This document shows positions 11,593 through 23,496 of a stretch of DNA of 64,000 bases, piece by piece. Position numbers and translations under genes: made by a program. Positions within the stretch are counted from its first letter, which is position 1; each line of letters starts with the position of its first letter. Under the pieces are notes generated by a model, which was given only the letters and a program-made list of their open reading frames with translations, made no database searches and was not told the origin of the DNA. The stretch is from Mesocentrotus franciscanus (Eukaryota; Echinodermata; Echinoidea; Camarodonta; Strongylocentrotidae): contig CP137682.1 of NCBI GenBank assembly GCA_037976565.1, positions 2,854,867-2,918,866 on the forward strand, read 5' to 3'.

Positions 11593-11967
11593 CACACTGG
11601 CATAGAACTGTCAAATCTAAACGCAATTTTCGATACATCACAAGACGGACTTGCTGCCAAAGCTCAAGACAAAGTGACAAAACAGGATGAGTTCAGTTTT
11701 GCTCCCGGCGTATCTGTGTACATGAAGAATGAAGATGGATTTCCAAGATACATCATAAGGATCGATGCCTTTCACTTGAACAAAAGTATGGAGAAGGAAG
11801 AGATGCAAATGGTGGAGTAGCTCGCTCTGGTCCAAGTAGACAAGAAATATTACCTCATTTCCACAGGAATAAAATGGGCTACCAATGAGACAAAACACCG
11901 GGTGATACCAAAATATATAGGGATCCACACAGAGTTTGCTGATGCAGCTGAGCGCTTTCCCCCATAA
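11593..11967 (+). pseudogene. Coding-like frame with one internal stop (gene relic?)
   Basis: One frame runs 125 codons with a single internal TAG at 11818-11820 and a terminal TAA at 11965. It has no obvious start codon. The codons have a clear purine-first bias, and the peptide looks natural: AQDKVTKQDEFSFAPGVSVY then MKNEDGFPRYIIRIDAFHLN, and after the TAG, VQVDKKYYLISTGIKW and KHRVIPKYIGIHTEFADAAE. The words around SVYMKNEDGFPRYIIRI faintly recall the start of a BAH domain, but this is not enough to assign it. The opposite strand also has an open frame. A TIR element begins 19 bp after the TAA. It could be a decayed retrocopy, a transposon gene relic, or a chance frame. Confidence 0.35.
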
Positions 11968-11986
11968 ACAACAGCTACGTATCTAA

Positions 11987-12384
11987 GGGTGCGTTTATGC
12001 TCAACTTTTTCAGGCCAGAATGAGGCTTTTGTTATGCATTTAGTTCAAAACACGGTTGCGTCCTTTCTCATTTTCGTATAAACGCTGATAAACGTCGATC
12101 TAAAACGTAGATCGTAAACTCACATAAAGGTGCGTTTTGGATCGGCGTTTCAAAAGATGGTTTCTGGGGAAGCATAAACGCACAATCATTTGTAAACGCG
12201 TTTAAATGACATCATAATAAACGTAGCATGCGCAGTGCAGGTTTGCGAATCCAGCTGCAGAGCCCGAATTTGCCTGGAAGAGCCGGAGAAGGGAAGCATA
12301 AACAGTACTGCGTTTACGATGAGCGTTTACGATGAGCATTTCAAAATGCTCATTCTGCCTTCAAAATTGAGCATAAATGCTCCC
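11987..12384. mobile_element. TIR element 'GGGTGCGTTTAT', copy 1
   Basis: The left end is GGGTGCGTTTATGCTCAA then CTTTTTCAGGCCAGAATGA. The right end is the inverse (TCATTCTGCCTTCAAAATTG then AGCATAAATGCTCCC). The trinucleotide TAA occurs on both sides (11984-11986, 12385-12387) and may be a target duplication. The interior repeats CGTTTACGATGAGC and has CpG-containing words such as AACGTAGATCGT. It has no ORF. It shares its outer 12 bases with the element at 62264, but the interiors differ. Confidence 0.82.
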
Positions 12385-13101
12385 TAAGCAAGTATGCAGG
12401 TGTATGATTTACTTAATCCTATGCAAAGAGACACGTTCATGATCAGATTGAAATCACAGTCAATCTGACCACTCCCAATATCTGTATTAATTTAAATTTG
12501 ACCTAAATGCTGCCCTGAATCCTAGCAGAATACTTGATCCACCTCCTACTCCTGCATATGTATCCAATCGAGACGGGATGAGTAAACCAAGATGCAAACA
12601 GATCAAGAAATGCTCCAAAAAATCACGGACAACATCGCCAGGAGAATCCCACCATTATCCCTTTGGAGGCTTTTCTAGTTATATTTAGCGAATGGTTGAT
12701 TAAATCCTATGTTGGGATTGATGGAATGTGATGTAAACGTCAGAGGTTTATGAGAAGATACTGTAGTTGGGAGGAGATGTTATGAGATGGGTGAGGTAGA
12801 TGGATGGAAGATGACGGCTGTGATTTGTCTAGTCTGAGCAATGAGCAATGGATACTGCCCTGGATACAAGTTGGAGGTTTCTTTTCTTCTACGAGATAAA
12901 CAAATTAATGAAATGGCTCTTGTCCTGGGCAGAAATAATTGAAGTTTTGACAAGGAAACCTGTGTTAGGAAGAATTGAGTAAGGTTGTCATGACAAAGTG
13001 ATAGTAATGAGCACAATTATGTTTATTACTATTTTTTACTACAAGTATTGTTTTTATGCAATGACAATCAATTGTGAGATGATGTTGACGACAGGGATTA
13101 T
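12385..13101. other. Sequence without a recognised feature
   Basis: I see no inverted repeat, SINE, hairpin copy or coding-like frame in this stretch. Confidence 0.45.
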
Positions 13102-13147
13102 AAAATGATGATGATGATGGCAAGGATTAGGATGATGATGATGATAC
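13102..13147. repeat. (GAT)n microsatellite
   Basis: Two short ATGATGATG runs are separated by GGCAAGGATTAG. Confidence 0.8.
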
Positions 13148-14174
13148 TGCTGTTAATGATGGATATCGTTCAAGATGATGGTGAAGATGTTGCTTAAGAC
13201 GTTGTCAAGATAATAAATCATAACTGGTCCGGTAAAGTCTTGAATCTTATTGTTGATGACTGCCAATACAAACATATCAAATAATATCACGTTAACAGCA
13301 ACAAAGCACAAAATATGACTGAAAACTGAAATATTGGTATCCAAGCAATAAAACCTTCCATTTCGCAGCATATGTAAAGCAAATCAATTCTTGAATCCGT
13401 CCAGAGAAAGCAGAGATTGAATACCACCAATATGTGACCACTCCCACATATCAACATCAAAAGGAAAGGAAGTATCCATTAAACAAAAAAACAAAAGATA
13501 AAAATTATTCCAGAAAATAATCACTCATAAAGATTCCTCCACAGAAATAAATGATGCAGAATGGATGGAAAGTTTAGCCGAAAAGGATGTGGTGTTGACT
13601 CTACTACTGTCCAATCGGATACTGAATATCCCATCACAAACTTTTGAGAAGAGGAGAAAGAGAAAGAGGAGTAGAAAGGGATGGGGGTAAAAATACTGGT
13701 AGAAGAACTGGCTAGAAGATGACTAAACCATCGAAGTTGATCACAAACGAGATGGATGGTTAATAGATCAAACTGGTACCAGGGCTTGTTGCAAGTCTTT
13801 CATCGAAAATTGAACAACACCACAAGCGCTGGTAATGACAAAAATTATCCTCCACTCCCGGACACTCAACAGTGCCTACCCCCCACATTTTTTTTTCTTC
13901 CAGTTATTTTCAGCTGGTTTACGTTTTTCTGACAGGCACATGGGATTCTAATTCTGTTGACTTCATAAGTGATTAAAAGATCCTTTTATCATTTATCTTT
14001 ATCTTTTATCCACTCATCAGAGTGAATTTCCATTTATTCTTCTTTATTTAGATGGTTTGATTGGTTGGTTTGATTAATACATCAAAAGTCATTGACCTTA
14101 CCAATCCAGCAATCATATCCTTGTATTGGCTTTAGTTTCATTCACTCAGAAATGTTATAAGGGGAAGCACAGAC

Positions 14175-14214
14175 AGAGAGAGAGAGGAGAGGAGAGGCAA
14201 ACAAGCAGACAGAG

Positions 14215-14261
<47 letters not shown>

Positions 14262-14530
14262 CGGAGACAGAGGACAGACTGAAAAAAAGAAAGGGAGAAA
14301 CAGAGGCAGATAAACAAACACAGAGATGGAGAAATAGATGGAGAGAGAGAGAGTGGGGGAGAGAGACAAGAAACACAAAGAGAAGAGTCACAGAGGACAG
14401 ACAGAAAAAGAGGGGGAAAAGGAGAAACAGAGGCAGATAAACAAATACAGAGATGGAGAAAGTGATAAAGAGAGATGGAGAGAGAGAGAGAGAGAGACAC
14501 ACACACAGGGGAGAGAGAGACAGTGACACC
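14175..14530. repeat. GA-rich array with ~128-bp higher-order duplication
   Basis: Pure (GA)n at 14220-14258 is followed by two longer related units beginning GTCACGGAGACAGAGGACAG (14259) and GTCACAGAGGACAGAC (14387). Both units carry GGAGAAACAGAGGCAGATAA and ACAGAGATGGAGAAA. Open frames of Arg-Glu repeats (plus) and Ser-Leu repeats (minus) are artefacts. Confidence 0.9.
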
Positions 14531-17500
14531 AACATCAAGATATAAATGGATAGAGATAGAGGTAATTACAGATAGAGAGATGCTATGCATTTTTGCACTT
14601 TATTGCAAAAAAAAAGAAACTGAAACACTTGAGGTTAATACATTATCAGAAGTTGGTAACAATACCACTTCATATATACTCCCACCAGCAGTATTTCCTT
14701 CTGGTTTATCCAAAATTCATTGTCTAGAAAATTCTTTCCTTTTGAAAATGTGAGAATAGCCAATTATCTATCAAGGACTTTCTGGCAATTACAATTGGTA
14801 TGCTTAGCCAGTGACCACAACAGAGGAAAGAAAGCGGCTCTGGTGCAGATAATTTCATATTTCTGTCTGGAGGGTATACGCAATACAAAGATAGAAATCA
14901 ACACATTAATATTTGATATTATCACTGTTGATAGTTTAATGATGGTCTGTACTTAAATATTAATATCATTATCATCACATTTTAGTGGGAAAGTGGATTC
15001 ATTCTATTATCATTATCATAATAATGGCATATTTAATTAAACTTGTTGTACTCAATAAGCAATGAACACCAAAGCTTTAGTTTAGTTTAATTCCTCAGCA
15101 AATAGTTCAATAAGCAAATGTTCTAGGGGACTCTGTTAGATGTACACACATATTCAATAAATTCTGCTGAGCAACGTAAGAATGCTTGGGATGAAGCTTC
15201 CCTCAACGAAGAGGTATCATTTCAAATTATGGGACCCGCTCACGACACTGAGTAGCCCTCTCAGAGGGAATAATCAAAGACGTGACAAAATGGACGACTG
15301 ATTTCACTTCTTTCTTCTAACGTTTCATGAGAGGTACAACTGTCCTTGAGAAGCAACTATCCATTGGGGGACCGAAGCCTGCATCCAGCTCCTCGTCTCA
15401 TAAATAAAGAATCTGGAACGAGGGGTTTTCGGTCGGTCTCGTTATCTCGTTTCACTATCTCCAATAACATGGCGGTCTAATATCGTCTCCAAACAAGCAG
15501 ACAGACTTTGAGCTAATGTGGGGGTAACAAGGGTGTCAGGCTGTCAGCCTCAGCTGTTTGAAGGGTGGGGTAGGGAGGGGGGGGGGTGGTATAATGCCTT
15601 GAAAATCAGTAGTTTAACATACCATCGGGCATGTCTCCTCATATTTACGAGTCTTCTTCAATGAGACTAATCCAAATTCTATCCTGTGGTTTCATTAATC
15701 AAAGTTTGAAAATATTTAAAAAATTATCAAAGAATTAAGTTTTGCAGACCAATTATTCTTGATATATACAACCATCTCCAACTAGTAAATTTCATTTTTG
15801 TGTGCTATTCCTGTACAAACCAAACATTTTAAGCATTCTATTAAATCACATTTTCATTTTTTTCCCAAGACACTCAACTCTGAATCTAGTGTAAAAATAC
15901 AAAAAAACATCCTATAGAAACAAGATCTCTTCAACATTTTATCATAGGCTTCTTGCAATCTGTTTTTCTCTACATATTTGTTTATAATAGTTTAAGGCAT
16001 TTTAAAACAGCTATGTTGGTGTCATGATTAGTCTAGCAAAGGGAGTAAAAAGTTGGTGATGAGTCCCCTTTATGTTGATATATATCCCCTGAGCATGACT
16101 GTACGTCGATAATTTTCTCCCGACATAATTTGTTCATACATCATTCATGATGTAATCTAGTAGGTACGCTAATGAGGCAGTATTGGATGTGTACGCAATG
16201 TTTCTATTTTCTGCACCCTTTGCCTCTCCATCCAGAGCCGCCCGCCCGCCTGCCCGCCCGCATTACAGCTCCATTTCTAGGATGAGTAGTGCAGAGGACT
16301 CACGAGGGCAGCAGAATGTTTGGAGATGCAATCAGATGAATTCCAGCGTAATTAAGTGCCCAAATTCCCAGATGTTCTTGGGGAACTGCCGAAGCTGGAG
16401 CGCCAGTACAAAGCGTGGCGGGCTGCAACACATGGGGGACAAGGAGTTGACGCTTTCACAAGCTGACACAAAATATTTGAAATATCTAAACTGGGAAAGT
16501 AATTCAGAACCTCTGCGTTCTCTTTCCTGTGATGACAAAGATACAATTGTTTGGCATTGTTTGAAAAGTTTCCAATATCATATCTGGGCATATTTATGCC
16601 AAATAAGGGTTCAAAACTGCATTTAAAAAATGACAAGGCTTTGACATATGACTGCACTACTGTCAGTTGATGTGATATCTTGCAGATAAAATTTCCTTCA
16701 GAGGGGAATTCTTAATGCAACTTAAACTTCCCTAATGTGACAATGGAATGGCCCTCATCACCCTACTGTCTTCTGGATGCCCTTGGTTCGACCCATTACA
16801 ATGGAGGGGTTGTCCTAATGACATAATCTAATTACAGGGGCATTACATTCAGTGTCACGTTCTGGACTCACAATGAATGTGATTGTGTTGCTACATTCAT
16901 GGGTAGGCTTTGTCCGATGGATGCATTCACACTTGTCAACTTATCATGGGTCAAGAATGAGGTTAACCCTCTTCAAGGCTCTTCTTTCACTTACAGTAAC
17001 CTAAAGATGAATCAGATCATAAAAACTTGTAGGCCTACATCGACATTCATTAGTGGTGATTAGGTCATAACAACATGATTAGTCAGAATATTTGAAAGAC
17101 CAAGTTCATAATTCACAACCCAACTCATGTGCAGATGGATCCAGATAATTCATATCCTGTAGGCCCTCTGATAAGTCATTATTTTCAGTTTACAATCGAA
17201 ATAAGATAAGCTACAAAAATTCTCACATAAGTGTATATTCTATAATCCCAATCATCCATAATTAAAAAGATATGTACAAATACTCATACAGGAGCAGATG
17301 TAGTTTCTACATACAGGCTTAAATGATAAACCAATATATACCTATTTATCATAATCACAAACCGATTACGTCTTTCAATAGCATCAATCAATGCCATTAA
17401 ATATCAATATCATAAAACCACTGATTAATGTCCTTCCCAACTGACTAATATGATCAATACAAATTATATGCTCTACTAATTGCTATTCATACCACTAGTC

Positions 17501-18104
17501 ACACTAATTTCCATCGATTAATTCCATTGACTTATCTATTGATTTTCTCCTTGAAATCAAAATGGAATAATATGCACTAGTGTGAATGCACCAAATACTC
17601 AAGTGTGAAAGGGGCCATACATTAATGGTGATTGCAGCCTTGTGCCTGTGTATTTTCATTAGGATAAAGTTGGGGGTAAAAAGGAAATACTAGAAGAATA
17701 TGGCATACTATTCAGGGGTTGACACCGGACATAAAATGTCACTGGAGAACATGAGTTGTTCTTTCTCTTCCCGTGTTCCTCCAGATATCACACCAGGAAA
17801 TGTAATAGCATAATTATGTAAACATCTTACCAAGGTCTAGCCACCATGCAAGAAGACTCCTGTCCTAGTCAAGGAAACAAGAAGGGTCTGTTCACATGAA
17901 AATATAATCCCATTTTAAGATCATGTTTTGGGGGAAGTGGTGTTTACATGACACATAATCCCACTGTAAAGATCAAATTTAAAATTCCTGAAATCAAAAG
18001 TGTGATTTCAAGCAATAACAGTGGGTTTTCTTTCTTGTAGTTTCTCTTGTTGTTGCCTTTAAAGGGGGTAGGGAGGAAATGTTATTTTAACGCACATAAT
18101 CTTC
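14531..18104. other. Long mostly unique stretch without a supported gene
   Basis: I see no SINE, TIR element or hairpin copy in about 3.5 kb. Frames at 16183-16657 are open on both strands without recognisable domains; the start there includes a short GC-rich CCGCCCGCCCGCCTGCCCG run. A poly-G run lies at 15577-15587. This is the longest repeat-poor interval in the window and a reasonable place to look for conserved regulatory DNA. Confidence 0.45.
17831..17864 (-). CDS. Possible 34-nt microexon (weak)
   Basis: On the minus strand, TTCTTGTTTCCTTGACTAG, a good branch/pyrimidine/acceptor arrangement, is followed by 34 bases and then CTTG|GTAAGAT, a fair donor. Two of three frames are open. Short segments like this occur by chance, so only transcript evidence could support it. 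Confidence 0.1.
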
Positions 18105-18335
18105 CTATGTGTGTGTTTGTGTGTTTGCTGTGTGTTTGTGTGTACACCTGACTACTTAAAAAGCAAGACTATATTTGAAAGGAAAGCAAGGTGGACCTAC
18201 AGCTTCAAGTCCTGTCAAGGGACAATGCAAATAAGGATTAACGCCTTACCAAATAGCTCCAGTGCAATGAATTGGTTTTGAACCCCTGACCTCCAGCATA
18301 CCTATCCCATGGTCTTACCACTGAGCCATTATGCC
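18105..18335 (-). repeat. tRNA-derived SINE, minus-strand copy
   Basis: Read on the minus strand it has an A-box-like GGCTCAGTGGTAAG, a B-box-like GGTTCAAAACC, the body phrases TTTGGTAAGGCGTTAATCC and GACAGGACTTGAAGC, and a 3' end AGTAGTCAGGTG leading into a CA/GT-rich tail. The same order of words is found in the plus-strand copy at 46814. The tRNA-like head cannot be a working tRNA because it lacks a proper acceptor stem and anticodon arm. Confidence 0.88.
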
Positions 18336-19447
18336 TTTGAATCAAATTATTCATTACAGAAGGCTCTTGAGCTTTGGACGTTGCATGATTTAGATTCTAT
18401 TCCAGTCACGTCAGAAAGAAGATATCGACTATGTAACAATATCAGCATCACAACATACATGAGCTGAATGCTAATACATTTTTGTTTATCATTTTTGTAT
18501 CTAAATGAATGTTATTGCCCAACAATTGTTTGCTAGAATATTAAGGAGTCTAATGAATTTTGAAATGTTAGGATGTTAATGTTGTCTGCCAAGTTTTTAT
18601 TCCTACAGTCTCAGGACAGTTGATTCCACTTTTTTTGCTATTCAATAGTTTGTTTAACTAAAAAGTTGTATTAAATTTGAACTTTTCGAGTTATCTTTAA
18701 TATAATACATTCAAACCAATTGCAATGTCCAAATAACTTGAATACATTACATCACAGAATAAATTTTCTATTCATTTTTTAAAGAAAATGTCTGAATATC
18801 TGAATGACTTGAAATGAATACAACACAGATTCAAATTTATGAGAATCCATTCATTTTAAATAGATTCTTAAAAGTGTCCGCCTTACAAGTTTTTCTTATC
18901 AAGATTCTATTCACATATGACTAAATATTTTTGACATTGTAAAGGTGCCGGTCACAGATGAAGAAGTAGTTTAGGACCCTGTTTTTATCAAACTTTTCTG
19001 ATGAGAAACTGAACACCACTACGAGTCTTTCACACCCCCCATGCCCACCCTGCAGGAAGCAATCACATCCAATAACATGATTCCTCATCATCTTGTAATG
19101 TTTTCAAATCCAATTATAGCTTCTGTCTCTCAGGTGTTCATCTAAGCTTAGATTTTATTTTTGTGCCTGAATGCAACTGTTATTTTACTTCTTGATGCAA
19201 AAATATGATTCAATTTGATTCTGAATGTGAACCTGATTATGTGATATTTTGGGGAGTGAAATGGGAACATACACAGTAGGATACTAGTACCGCAGCTATG
19301 TCGTGCCCGTTTCCTTTGTCTGACAAATCGTTCTTTTGTGAAATCCAATTCCATGGATAGAGTGACATCTGAGTCACCCTGAACAGTGCTCAGACAACAG
19401 TGATATATCACAGGTAACATTGCAAACCCTGCCTTGTATACCCTTTT
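18336..19447. other. AT-rich sequence without a recognised feature
   Basis: I see no inverted repeat, coding-like frame or hairpin copy. Confidence 0.45.
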
Positions 19448-19816
19448 CATCATCATCACCATCATCATCGTCATCACCACCATCACCATCATCACCATCA
19501 TCATCACCACCATCACCATCATCACCATCACCATCACCTCATCATCAACCATCGGCACCATCATCATCACCATCACCATCACCATCACCATCCTCATCAC
19601 CATCGGCACCATCATCACCACCATCACCATCATCATCACCACCATCACCATCATCATCACCACCATCACCATCATCATCACCACCATCACCATCATCGCG
19701 ATCACCATCACCTCATCATCAACCATCGGCACCATCATCATCACCATCATCATCACCATCATCATCACCATCATCATCCCCACCATCATCATCACCATCC
19801 TCATCATCAACATCAT
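19448..19816. repeat. ATC/ACC trinucleotide array with ~174-bp higher-order repeat
   Basis: About 370 bp of CATCAC/CATCATCAC units. The distinctive phrase CCTCATCATCAACCATCGGC appears at 19537 and again at 19711, showing a duplication of the whole block. Frames of Ser-Pro, Ile-Thr or Met-Val repeats across it, including the 239-codon minus-strand frame, are repeat translations. Confidence 0.92.
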
Positions 19817-20258
19817 GTCATTTGAGAGAGCCAGAAGACCATTACTCATGATCACAGAGACTTTCAAGAAAACAAGTCAAAGGCACTTTCAATGCCCAAT
19901 ACTTTACAGTATTGCCAACAGAAAATGTTCGCATTACTGAAAGTCCAACCTATGTTGTCTCATCCGTTTCCTTACCACATCTAACATCTCAGTCAAGATG
20001 ATTATTATATTATGTTGATCTTTGGATCAGACCAAAATGAAGTAAAATGATATATTTGATGTTAATTCATGTTTGCATCTCTACAATACTTGGAACAACG
20101 AATGACCTAATTGATACCTATGACTTGCCTATTTAATTTTATGTTCACATATTTCACATGTTAATGGGCAAAGCTACCAATATTGCCTTCCAGTTGATTT
20201 TTGGGAAGTCTTTGTGAATCATGTTCAGCATTCTCCCATCTAAACCCATCTCCTTAAA

Positions 20259-20345
20259 CCTCCCTCCCTCCACCTCCCTCCCTCTCTCTCTCCCTCCACC
20301 ACCCTCCTCCCCCCTCTCCCCCACCACCCTCCCTCCATCTCTCTT
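20259..20345. repeat. CT/CCT-rich tract
   Basis: This is a pyrimidine-rich tract of CCCTCC and CTCT units. The overlapping open frames are repeat translations. Confidence 0.85.
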
Positions 20346-20906
20346 TCAACCTTTTGCACCCACCAAGGTGACTGGAGGAAATAAAACCCCTCTTGAAATC
20401 ACCCCTCTTGAAATCACTGCTCTCTTCTGAAGTGGGTATTTTCTTTCTCCGTTCCAGGGTTTGGAAAAAATAGACCCTCATCAGGCTTATGCAAGCGTGG
20501 AATATCCGTCAACCTTTTCATGAACTAGCAGAGACTGTCAGTTCATGGTCAATAGAGGGTGTACTTCCTTACAGTCAGGAGCACGTCACCTCACTTTAAA
20601 CTTGGTTACTCTCCCCAAATGTTAATGGGGGAATGAGAGCTACTTGATATTTTTGTAGCAATTTTCAGGATAGTGGTGCTTTCACCTCACAAAGACATGT
20701 GAGTCTTACTACATTGTGGGATGCAGTTGATGATATGGATAAATTCTTTCAATCCTACACAAAAACTTACCATTCTCTTGTAATATTCATGGATAATCAT
20801 GAAATCATAAAAAACAACCTCACTCTATCAGATGGCAGTAGCGCCTACAGGTAATATTTCAGAGGTAATAAAAACTTTAAATGCAGTCAAACTTTGGAGA
20901 GGTCTA

Positions 20907-21233
20907 GAGCCCTTTTCACACCTGGTTCAGATAACCCTGGCTAAGAAATTATGTTTTCACACCTGCTTTGCCTTAGCCCAGGACTATCGGACTTGAAATG
21001 AATATTAAGAAGATTGACATGACCTAACCTGTGCGCGCACGCAGTGCAGTTCTACGAGTCCACAACCGGAAGTTGACAGTTGCTAACCCTACTCAGAGGC
21101 AGGGCCAACTTAGCCCGGGAACTTGCGGTGCTAGCCCACTTTCGAAAAACCAGGTGTGAACACAGAAGACAGCCCGGGAAATTGCAGGGCTAAAAACTCT
21201 CATAGCCCCGCAAAAAACCAGGTGTGAATCAGC
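20907..21233. mobile_element. TIR element 'CTTTTCACACCTGGTT', putative MITE
   Basis: The left end is AGCCCTTTTCACACCTGGTT and the right end is the inverse of GCTGATTCACACCTGGTT. TA flanks both ends (20905-20906, 21234-21235) and may be the target duplication. Internally the terminal word recurs (AACCAGGTGTGAACACAGAA near 21150 and TTCACACCTGCTTTGCC near 20957), with AGCCCGGGA and GCAGGGCTA repeats. This suggests growth by end duplication. It has no ORF. Confidence 0.75.
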
Positions 21234-21296
21234 TATAACATTGCCGCCAAAGGAAGTTATCCTCTTTCCCTGGAGTAGCAGTATTCTCAAAACACT

Positions 21297-21316
21297 CTTT
21301 CTCTCTCACTGCACTG

Positions 21317-21347
<31 letters not shown>

Positions 21348-21348
21348 T
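21297..21348. repeat. (CT)n microsatellite
   Basis: This is a CT run with one short interruption (CACTGCACTG). Confidence 0.9.
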
Positions 21349-21542
21349 GCTCATCACAATAAAGAGAAAATATTTCTATTATAAAGCTTTGAACCCTACA
21401 CCCTTGGATATTATAACAGTGGAACGGATATCGCAGTGTCTTCTTGTCTTTTGAGCTTCACTTGGATAGCCTCTCTCCTAAATGTCAAGTGAGGGCACCA
21501 CGCTCCGATGACGAGGCGTGTGCATTATCTAGTGTCGAAGGT

Positions 21543-21652
21543 TGGGGAAGAGAGATAGAGGAGAGATGCAGGAGAAATGGAGGAGAGATGGACGAGGGAT
21601 GGAGGAGGGATGGAGGAGAGATGGAGGAGAGATGGAGGAGAGATGGAGGAGT
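21543..21652. repeat. Minisatellite, 11-bp unit ATGGAGGAGAG
   Basis: Repeats of ATGGAGGAGAG are near perfect at the right end and degrade leftward. The open frame of Glu-Arg-Trp-Arg repeats over it is not a gene. Confidence 0.85.
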
Positions 21653-21704
21653 TTAGGTAAAGGTTGAGAATATAGAGAGAAGATGGTTCAAGAATAATCT
21701 TCTT

Positions 21705-21741
21705 TTTTATTTATTTATTTTTTTTTTTTTTTTTTTTTGGG
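21705..21741. repeat. Poly-T / poly-G run
   Basis: An interrupted then pure T run is followed directly by six G. This is a site prone to sequencing and replication slippage. Confidence 0.8.
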
Positions 21742-22189
21742 GGGTAAACATTGTTTTCTGAAGTACTTATTTTACCTTTCCTATTTATCTACGTGAGCTA
21801 TTATATATTTTGTTTGGGGTAATTTTTCTATTTCAAGTTTAGAATTCAAACATCAAGTACAAGTAAGCCTATATGTTAAACGCATCATAGGAAGATAGAA
21901 AGATATATGGAGAGAGACAGACAGATACAAGAACAAGAAAAGAAATAATAATTGAAAGAAAGAAAGAGAGAGCAGATGGCAATATCAAATCTGTCTTGTT
22001 ATACTTATAGAAGCAAAGAGGTCCCCCTCATATCTTGGAATGACTCACTGCTGCTTATCATACAAATATGATCATGCATTCTGGAAAATTATTCCTCGCT
22101 CTGGCTCCAATTGACGTCAATAAAACAAATGAATATCTAATATTGGCAGAATCTTGGATCATTCTATTCTCTTCCTTCCTTTTTTTTCA

Positions 22190-22661
22190 TGTCCCTGTCC
22201 CTGTCCCTGTCCCTCTCTTTCTCTGTCTCTATCTTTCCCAGTATCTTTTCCTGTCTCACTGTTTCTCTGTGTGCAAGTCTGTTTCCCCCTCTCTCTCTCT
22301 CTCTCTCTTCCATTCTCGCTTCCCCCTTCCTTCCCTTCCTCTCTCTCTCTCTCTCTCTCCCTCCCTCCCTCTCTCTCTCTCTCTCCCTCCCTTTCTCTTC
22401 CATTCTCGCTTCCCCCTTCCTTCCCTTCCTCTCTCTCCCTCCCTCTCTCTCTCCCTCCCTCCCTCCCTCCCTCCCTCCCTCCCTCCCTCTCCCTCCCTCC
22501 CTCTCCCTCCCTCCCTCTCTCTCCCTCCCTTTCTCTTCCATTCTCTCCCCTTCCTTCCCTTCTCTCTCTCTCTCTTTCTCCCTCCTCCCTCCTCCCTCCC
22601 TCCCTCTCTCCCTCTCTCTCTCTCTCTCTATCTTTCTACATTTCTCCCTCCCTCTCCTCTC
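22190..22661. repeat. Large polypyrimidine (CT/CCCT) tract with ~90-bp higher-order copies
   Basis: About 470 bp are almost purely pyrimidine on the plus strand. It begins with CCTGTC hexamers (22193-22212). The phrase TTCCATTCTCGCTTCCCCCT recurs at about 22308 and 22397, with a variant near 22535. All three plus-strand Ser/Leu/Pro-rich frames and the minus-strand Arg/Glu/Gly frame are repeat translations. Such tracts can adopt triplex (H-DNA) structure. Confidence 0.93.
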
Positions 22662-23490
22662 TCCTTACAAGTCTGAAACATGAATGAAATAACTTTGCAG
22701 AAGGCTCCAGTCTCCAGGCTGATTAATTGAATAATGTCTTCCCTCTTTCCTGCTTTTGTTTTGGGGCAATGAATTTGTCATCCAGAGCAATAATGGAGAT
22801 AAAAAATTTCATCAATCAAGTCACTGATTTTTTTTTGGTAAAAGCCTTGTAGGCGTATAATAAAGCCCTGCATAATAAACCATAGTTGGGCAACATTTAT
22901 GCACGGCTCCACGACAGTGAGAAAAATAACACAGGAGCCAAGAGCAATTACCAATGGAAAGCTCCGCTAGGGATTTGTAAATCGCACGGAAAGAGCTCTG
23001 TATGAAAAATAAATACATGACATGAAAATGACTAAGGAAATATTGCTTTCATGATTGCAAAAGGAGTGTTTTTTGACTTAGTTACCTGGCATAATAGCTG
23101 CAATCAAATATACACTGTAACAATTTACAACAAACCCATTTTTCTTATAATATGCTAATTGATAATCACTTCGCTTGAAACTTTTCATATATGGTTTTAG
23201 CACACAATAGATTTACACACAATTCACAGCTTTCATTTCCAATTGATAATAACATATTACCTACAAATAAAACCACAGATTACATGTACATTAGATTTTA
23301 AACCAGGAATCAACGTTCAATGCCACATTATCTGCATAGCAACAGCAATTGTAATAAATATACAGAAGTATAAATATAGAAGTACTTTAACCTGACACAA
23401 TCGGAAACACAAGATATTTACAACAACCTGTCTTCTTCATCGTAATTCATTATGTCACCTTGGTCGAAATCCGAAAGACCTCAATCCATT
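22662..23490. other. Sequence without a recognised feature
   Basis: AT-rich; I see no repeat copy or supported exon. It ends at the stop of the minus-strand small ORF candidate. Confidence 0.45.
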
Positions 23491-23496
23491 TTCACG

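Noticed and set aside
11686..11760. Assignment of the 11.6-kb frame to the BAH domain family
   Set aside because: Resemblance is limited to a few residues around a VYxKxxDGxPxYIxRI pattern; key flanking features are not visible.
19148..19867. 239-codon minus-strand Met/Val-rich frame
   Set aside because: The core is the ATC/ACC array; only a short C-terminal part is non-repeat and it has no recognised motif.
22068..22687. Three overlapping long plus-strand open frames rich in Ser, Leu and Pro, plus a minus-strand Arg/Glu frame
   Set aside because: They are translations of the CT tract in every frame; openness follows from the repeat having no stop-forming words.
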